From Brassica napus (lineage: Eukaryota > Streptophyta > Magnoliopsida > Brassicales > Brassicaceae): 64,000 nucleotides of DNA. The DNA lies in assembly GCF_020379485.1 (NCBI RefSeq), contig NC_063448.1:11307726-11371725 (forward strand). The letters are read 5' to 3'. How positions within the stretch are numbered: the stretch's first letter is position 1; each line of letters starts with the position of its first letter. The notes below the pieces were generated by a model. The model did no database searches. It saw nothing but the letters and a program-made list of their open reading frames with translations, and was not told the DNA's origin. This document shows, in pieces, positions 58,522 through 64,000 of this stretch. The translations under genes and the position numbers were made by a program.

Positions 58522-61500
58522 ATGGCTGGCTCCGGGACTATTTACGAGTTGCGGAAGTGGATGTATATGCATAGAGATGCTAACGGGAGAGTGACGAAAG
58601 AATACCTTGCGGGTCTGGAGACATTTATGCATCAAGCAGATTCAACACCGCTCGCCCAAGAAAGTGGTAAGATGTTCTGTCCTTGTCGGAAATGCAACAA
58701 TTCGAAACTGGCAAATCGTGAAAATGTTTGGAAGCATTTAATAAATAGAGGTTTCACGGCAAATTACTATATCTGGTTTCAACATGGAGAAGGTTTTAAT
58801 TATGATCAGAATGAAGCTAGTAGTAGTAATAGCAATTTTCAGGAAAAAGAACCGGTTGATCATCATTTGCATAATGAACATAGTTACCATCAGGAGGAGA
58901 TGGTAGATTATGATAGGGTTCATGATATGGTAGCTGATGCATTCGTAGCTCATGATGAAGATGAAGAACCTAATATAGATGCAAAAAGGTTTTACGAAAT
59001 GTTAAACGCGGCGAATCAACCACTTTACAGTGGTTGTAGAGAAGGTCTCTCTAAATTGTCGTTAGCTGCTAGAATGATGAATATTAAAACTGATCACAAT
59101 CTACCTGAAAGTTGCATGAACGAATGGGCGGACTTGTTTAAAGAGTATTTGCCGGAAGACAATGTGTCTGCTGATTCTTATTATGAGATTCAGAAACTGG
59201 TTTATAGTCTTGGGTTGCCTTCGGAGATGATAGATGTTTGCATCGACAACTGCATGATCTATTGGGGAGATGATGAGAAGCTAGAAGAATGTCGATTCTG
59301 CAAGAAGCCACGATTCAAGCCGCAAGGACGGGGACGTAATAGGGTACCGTACCAAAGGATGTGGTACCTACCAATTACAGACAGATTGAAAAGATTGTAT
59401 CAATCAGAGCAGACTACTGGAAAGATGAGATGGCATGCCGAGCATACTCAGACGGATGGTGAGATGACTCATCCATCAGATGCAAGAGCCTGGAAACATT
59501 TCAACAAAGTACATCCAGATTTCGCTAGCAATATCCGGAATGTGTATCTCGGATTATGCACAGATGGATTTAGTCCGTTCGGAATGTCAGGGAGACAATA
59601 TTCATTGTGGCCAGTCTTTCTTACTCCATACAACCTGCCACCGGAGATGTGCATGCAACGGGAGTTACTATTCTTGACCATATTAATACCTGGTCCGAAC
59701 CATCCAAAAAGGTCCCTGGATGTTTTCCTACAACCACTGATAAAAGAGTTGAAGGATTTGTGGTCAACAGGGGTGAGGACGTATGACTGTTCAACGAAGA
59801 CGAATTTTACGATGCGAGCGATGCTTTTGTGGACCATAAGTGATTTCCCTGCCTATGGGATGTTGTCTGGATGGACTACACATGGGAGATTAGCTTGTCC
59901 ATATTGTAATGGAACGACAGATGCGTTTCAACTGAAGAATGGTAGGAAGACAAGTTGTTTTGATTGTCACCGTCGATTTCTTCCCATTGGTCATCCTTAC
60001 CGAAGAAACAAGAATTTGTTTAGGCACAAAAGGGTTGTGAGAGACACTCCTCCTCCATATCTAACTGGAGAACAAATTGAAGCGCAAATCGACTACTACG
60101 GAGCTAACGAAACAGTTCGTTGGGGTGGTAATTGGCATGTCCCTCGTAATATGCCAGATTCTTACGGTGTTCATCACAACTGGCACAAGAAGAGTATATT
60201 TTGGGAGTTGCCATATTGGAAGGATCTTCTTCTGCGCCACAACCTCGATGTGATGCATATAGAGAAGAATTTCTTTGAGAACATCATGAATACAATATTG
60301 AATGTCCCAGGGAAGACAAAAGACAACATAAAATCGAGGTTGGACTTGCCGGATATTTGCTCAAGAAGCGAGTTACATATTAAAAGCAATGGACAAGTTC
60401 CCGTTCCGATATTCAGATTATCTTCAGAAAAAAAGTCGGTGTTGTTCAACTGGGTGGCATCAGAAGTGAAGTTCCCCGATGGGTATGTTTCGAATCTCTC
60501 TAGATGTGTTGAAAAGGGTCAAAAGTTCTCCGGGATGAAGAGTCATGATTGTCATGTATTTATGCAACGACTACTGCCCTTTGCATTTGCGGAGCTACTT
60601 CCAACAAATGTACATGAAGCACTTGCAGGTACGTAGTGTATTATATCACAATAATTTACAAAATAATATATGACTAACAATGTGTTTAATTTTTTTTTGA
60701 ATATAAAAGGCATTGGAGCATTTTTCAGGGATCTGAGCACACGCACTCTTAAAGAAGAAGTTGTGGAACAGCTTCAGGAGAACATTCCCATCTTATTGTG
60801 CAACTTGGAGAAGATATTTCCTCCCGGATTTTTTGACGTCATGGAGCATCTAGCTGTCCACCTCCCATATGAGGCATTGCTTCGTGGACCTGTACATTAC
60901 GGATGGAATATCAGTATGAGCGAGCCATGAAATATTTGAAAGGAAAAGCAAAGAACCTCGCCAAAGTTGAAGGTTCTATAATTGCTGGAAGTTTGACGGA
61001 AGAAGTTTCTCACTTCACATCGTACTACTTTGCGTCAAAAGTACGTACACGGAGAAGAGCTCCAAGAAGATATGATGATGGTGGTGTTGCGCCAACATAT
61101 GCAGTTGCTGGTGTTCCAGACATCTTTAGCCAGATTGGGCGACTCGGTGGGAAGTCTAAAGAGGTTTGATGGTCGAGTGAAGAAGACGCTCATAGTGCAC
61201 ACACCTATATTCTACTCAATTGCGAAGATCCATTGATGCGTTATTTTGAAAGGTAACATATATTGACACTTCGAAACACATATAAGTATAATTAATTGTA
61301 TAATTGCGAGAGATTCATTCCTATAAAATGTGATTTTACAGCCTATTTGTTTCTCAAGTCGAAGAAACATTTCCTGGTATATCCACAAGTGACGTAGACA
61401 AAAGGAAAGATCAACACTTCATTAAGTGGTTGCGGAATCAGGTATTAACTAAAACTTTTTTTTCATACATTATCTGTATTTCATTAACATTCTCTTTATT

Positions 61501-62185
61501 TTTGCAGGTTGATTATGACGACGACGATGCAGATTATCCTAAGTGGTTACACGAAGTAATTCAATCTCCACTTGTAAAGGTCACCACATCACAGATGTAT
61601 TTCACACGAGGCTATACTTTTCATACATATGACTATGGTAGACAGCGGGCGACCAGTAACTATGGAATATGTGTGAAAGGGGAAACAGATTTCTACGGGA
61701 TCTTGACGGAGATTATTGAAGTCGAATTTCCAGGGATACTGAAGCTGAAATGCGTCCTCTTCAAATGTGAATGGTTCGACCCCGTCGTCAACAGAGGTGT
61801 TCGGTCTAACAAATTCGGTGTAGTTGATGTCAACGGTGGACGAAGGTACAACAAATTCGAGCCTTTCATCTTAGCTTCACAAGCAGACCAAGTTAGCTTC
61901 CTTCCATACCCTCGGATGAGAGATTCAGGTATAAATTGGTTAGCAGTGATCAAAGTTACACCTCGAGGACGAATCATCAGTGGAGAAGAACCACCATTGC
62001 AAGAAGAACAGATAAATGAAGTTGAGGAACCTGAACAAGAAATTGATGACATCCTTCTCATTGATCCGCATAATCACGAGTACGAAGATCTTACCGATGA
62101 TGCCACAGACGAAGTTGTTGAAGACGAGTTTAATGAAAATGATGATGTTTCTAGTGATGACGAGAATGTCGATGTATCCGATTGA
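58522..62185 (+). pseudogene. TNP2-type CACTA transposase, nearly complete, two lesions
   Basis: Exon 1 (58522-60628) starts MAGSGTIYELRKWMY and holds the associated N-terminal domain (CPCRKCNNSKL), then Transposase_21 with VYLGLCTDGFSPFG, LLWTISDFPAYG, CPYCNG and RHNLDVMHIEKNF, which carry the likely catalytic acidic residues. Exon 2 (60710-61251) is the DUF4218-like part (PPGFFDVMEHLAVHLPYEA). Exon 3 runs 61341-61440, and exon 4 (from 61509) holds the DUF4216-like part (VVNRGVRSNKFGVVDVN) and an acidic tail ending VDVSD. A small indel near 60905 breaks the frame, and TGA replaces a Trp codon at 61168-61170. Everything else is open, so inactivation looks recent. Confidence 0.88.
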
Positions 62186-62319
62186 TGTATTTGTTTTATG
62201 AATAAGATGAGGGAGTTTGTTTAATGAATAAGATAATGTGGGGTTTGTTTTATGAATAAGGTAATGCCGGGAGTTTGTTTTATGAATAAGCAAATGTGGG
62301 AATTGTGGTTTGGAATGGA

Positions 62320-63640
62320 AATAAAGATGGGGTTTGGAGTATATGAAGTAGAAAATAAGGAATATGGGGTTTGGGGTTTGGGGTTTCGGATTCAAGGGAT
62401 TTAAACATAACACTCGTTAATTCCACGTAACAAAAAATCGTCGTAAAGGACTCGTAGGTCAACGAGGAAATAACGACGAAATATAAAAATAAAGAACGCG
62501 GGACTCGTTAATTCCACGTAGGACAAAATCGTCGTAAATACCACGTAGGATGAATTCGTCGTAAAAACCACGTAGGTTGAAATCGTCGTAAATACAACGT
62601 AAGACAACGAGGAAATAACGACGAAACCTAAAAATAAAGATGGGGTTTGGAATATATGAAGTAGAAAATAAGGAATATGGGGTTTGGGGTTTCGGTATTC
62701 GGGTTTCGGGTTTCGGGTTTCGGGTTTCGGGTTTCGGGTTTCGGGTTTCGGGTTTCGGGTTTGGGGTTTAGGTTTCGGGTTTTTGGTTTCGGGTTTCGGG
62801 TTTAGGGGTTCGGGGTTTGGGGTTTGGGGTTTGGGGTTTTCGGGGTTCGGAGTTTGGAGTTTCGGGTTTAGGGGTTTGGGGTTTGGGGTTTCGGGTTTCG
62901 GGTTACGGGTTTGGGGTTTGGGTTTCGGGTTTTGGTTTCGGGTTTCGGGTTTAGGGGTTCGGGGTTTGGGTTTGGGGTTCGGGGTTTAGGGGTTCGGAGT
63001 TTGGGGTTTCGGGTTTTGGATTTCGGGTTTGGGGTTTCGGGTTTTGGATTTCGGGTTTCGGGTTTCGGGTTTGGGGTTTCGAGTTTGGGGTTTCGGGTTT
63101 AGGGGTTCGGGGTTTGGGGTTTCGGGTTTTGGATTTCGGGTTTCGGGTTTCGGGTTTCGGGTTTGGGGTTCTAGGGATTTAACCATAACACTCGTTAAAA
63201 ATAACGACGAAACTTAAAATTAAATATGGGGTTTGGAATATATGAAGTAGAAAATTAAAGATGGGGTTTGGGTTTCGGGTTTCGGGTTTGGGATTTCGGG
63301 TTTCGGGTTTGGGGGTTGGGGTTTGGGGTTTCGGGTATGAGGTTTCGGGTTTCGGGTTTCGGGTTTCGGGTTTCGGGTTTCGGGTTGGGGTTTCGGGTTT
63401 CGGGTTTCGGGTTTGGGCTTTCGGGTTTCGGATTTGGGGGTTGGGGTTTAGGAATAACGACGAAACTTAAAATTAAATATGGGGTTTGGAATATATGAAG
63501 TAGAAAATTAAAGATGGGGGTTTGGGTTTCGGGTTTCGGGTTTGGGCTTTCGGGTTTCGGGTTTGGGGGTTGGGGTTTGGGGTTTCGGGTATGGGGTTTC
63601 GGGTTTCGGTTTTCGGATTCTAGGGATTTAAACATAACAC
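62320..63640 (+). repeat. TTTCGGG telomere-variant arrays within the CACTA element
   Basis: Long runs of the heptamer TTTCGGG, mixed with TTTAGGG, TTTGGGG and TTTTGG variants, lie at about 62685-63176, 63258-63456 and 63518-63622, with a short one at about 62355-62390. Each array follows a conserved module containing GGTTTGGAATATATGAAGTAG. Most are followed by GGGATTTAAACATAACACTCG. The whole is therefore a higher-order repeat of about four units. Confidence 0.9.
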
Positions 63641-63830
63641 TCGTTAATTCCACGTAGGATGAAATCGTCGTAAATACCACGTAAGCATAAATCGTCGTAA
63701 AGACCACGTAACCAGAAATCGTCGTAAAGACCACGTAAGCAGAAATCGTCGTAAAGACCACGTAAAAAGATTTAAACACAAAACACGTTAATTCCACGTA
63801 AGCATAAATCGTCGTAAATACCTCGTAGTG
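63640..63830 (+). repeat. Subterminal tandem repeats of the CACTA element
   Basis: About six copies of a roughly 20-25-bp unit, AATCGTCGTAAAgACCACGTAA, run in tandem. A related cluster lies at 62405-62620. Such repeats are binding sites for TNPA-type proteins in En/Spm elements. Confidence 0.8.
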
Positions 63831-64000
63831 TAAAAACTAGAAAAAAGGGAAAAGGATCAAAATACCAGAATAACATGTGGCAAGACTTCCAGCAATTATA
63901 ATACGTAAGTCTCGCCCACATGAATTCTAATATCTTATCCTTTTCCTATTTTTTTCAAATATTTATAATTTGAATATGATTTTGCTGAGGAATGTGATTT

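Larger units (their letters stand above)
58089..64000 (+). mobile_element. Large CACTA (En/Spm) element, right end beyond the window
   Basis: It begins CACTACAAGAAAACACATGC at 58089, after AAG, inside copia copy 2. Subterminal motifs (AACGACGAAA, ACGAGGAAA, TTTACGACG) fill 58110-58380 and return as AATCGTCGTAAA and CCACGTA repeats at 62405-62620 and 63640-63830. A TNP2-type transposase fills 58522-62185. CGTAGTG at 63824-63830 could be a right end, but the expected AAG duplication and copia continuation do not follow it, so the true end is probably outside the window. Confidence 0.87.

Noticed and set aside
62400..63830. Regular short repeats resembling a CRISPR array or a true telomere
   Set aside because: This is a plant nuclear sequence inside a CACTA element. 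The repeats lack unique spacers, and the main heptamer is TTTCGGG, not TTTAGGG.
63824..63830. CGTAGTG as the right end of the large CACTA element
   Set aside because: The next three bases (TAA) do not match the left flank (AAG), and the copia sequence that should follow is absent.

Overview
The window is plant nuclear DNA, almost certainly from the Brassicaceae and most likely tribe Brassiceae (Brassica/Raphanus type). It has AT-rich non-coding DNA, short GT-AG introns, site II/telo-box promoter motifs, and a gene order that I recall as Arabidopsis chromosome 1 block B (ER-retention-receptor-like At1g19970, At1g19980, HYD1 At1g20050, ROP2 At1g20090, At1g20100, FREE1 At1g20110, APG-type GDSL lipase At1g20130). 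The Arabidopsis identifiers are from memory. All exon models were read by eye from the sequence.

Host genes in order: a six-exon ERD2-type receptor-like gene (-, 5.3-6.7 kb); a Lys/acidic-rich conserved protein (+, 7.3-8.7 kb); a promoter-like site II/telo-box module near 9.4 kb with no ORF behind it; tRNA-Leu(CAA) (-, 11.4 kb); a broken sterol isomerase HYD1 (-, 12-12.9 kb) divergent from an intact RNA polymerase I subunit RPA12 (+, 13.7-14.5 kb); a PNRC-motif proline-rich protein (-, 22 kb); the 3' half of a dead ROP2-like GTPase gene (+, 39.7-40.3 kb); an At1g20100-like gene (-, 41-42.2 kb) divergent from a damaged FREE1 copy (+, 43-45.7 kb); and an intact proline-rich GDSL lipase (+, 47.8-49.9 kb). 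Three genes that are single-copy and important in Arabidopsis (HYD1, ROP2, FREE1) are each broken here in different ways. This fits ongoing gene loss from one subgenome of a polyploid, with working copies expected elsewhere.

The rest is mobile DNA. It includes a LINE fragment (1-1463), Tourist-like MITEs (1.8 and 47.4 kb), a head-to-tail Helitron dimer (2.2-3.4 kb), a Cassandra-like LTR with a 5S rRNA-derived promoter (4.4-5.0 kb), a complete but decayed copia element with 142-bp LTRs and an AAATT target duplication (16.2-21.3 kb, -), a poly(A) retroposon (24.3-25.4 kb), a candidate 3.9-kb Helitron (26.0-29.8 kb), a tRNA-type SINE (29.9-30.2 kb), a PIF/Harbinger cluster with transposase, Myb-like and GRF zinc-finger ORFs (31-35 kb), a 2-kb foldback element with about 0.9-kb arms touching the ROP2 remnant (37.5-39.6 kb), a retroposon (46-47 kb) and a complete internally deleted CACTA element (50.1-53.3 kb).

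The last 10 kb is a nested stack. A second copia element of the same family (53.4 kb onward, +) is interrupted by a precisely inserted Helitron (55.4-56.1 kb) and then by a large CACTA element (from 58.1 kb). That CACTA carries a nearly intact TNP2-type transposase and long arrays of TTTCGGG, a one-base variant of the plant telomere repeat TTTAGGG. It runs off the window end. I saw no clearly new multi-gene system. The most notable items are the telomere-variant arrays inside the CACTA, the Helitron dimer, the foldback next to ROP2, and the stepwise decay of HYD1 and FREE1.
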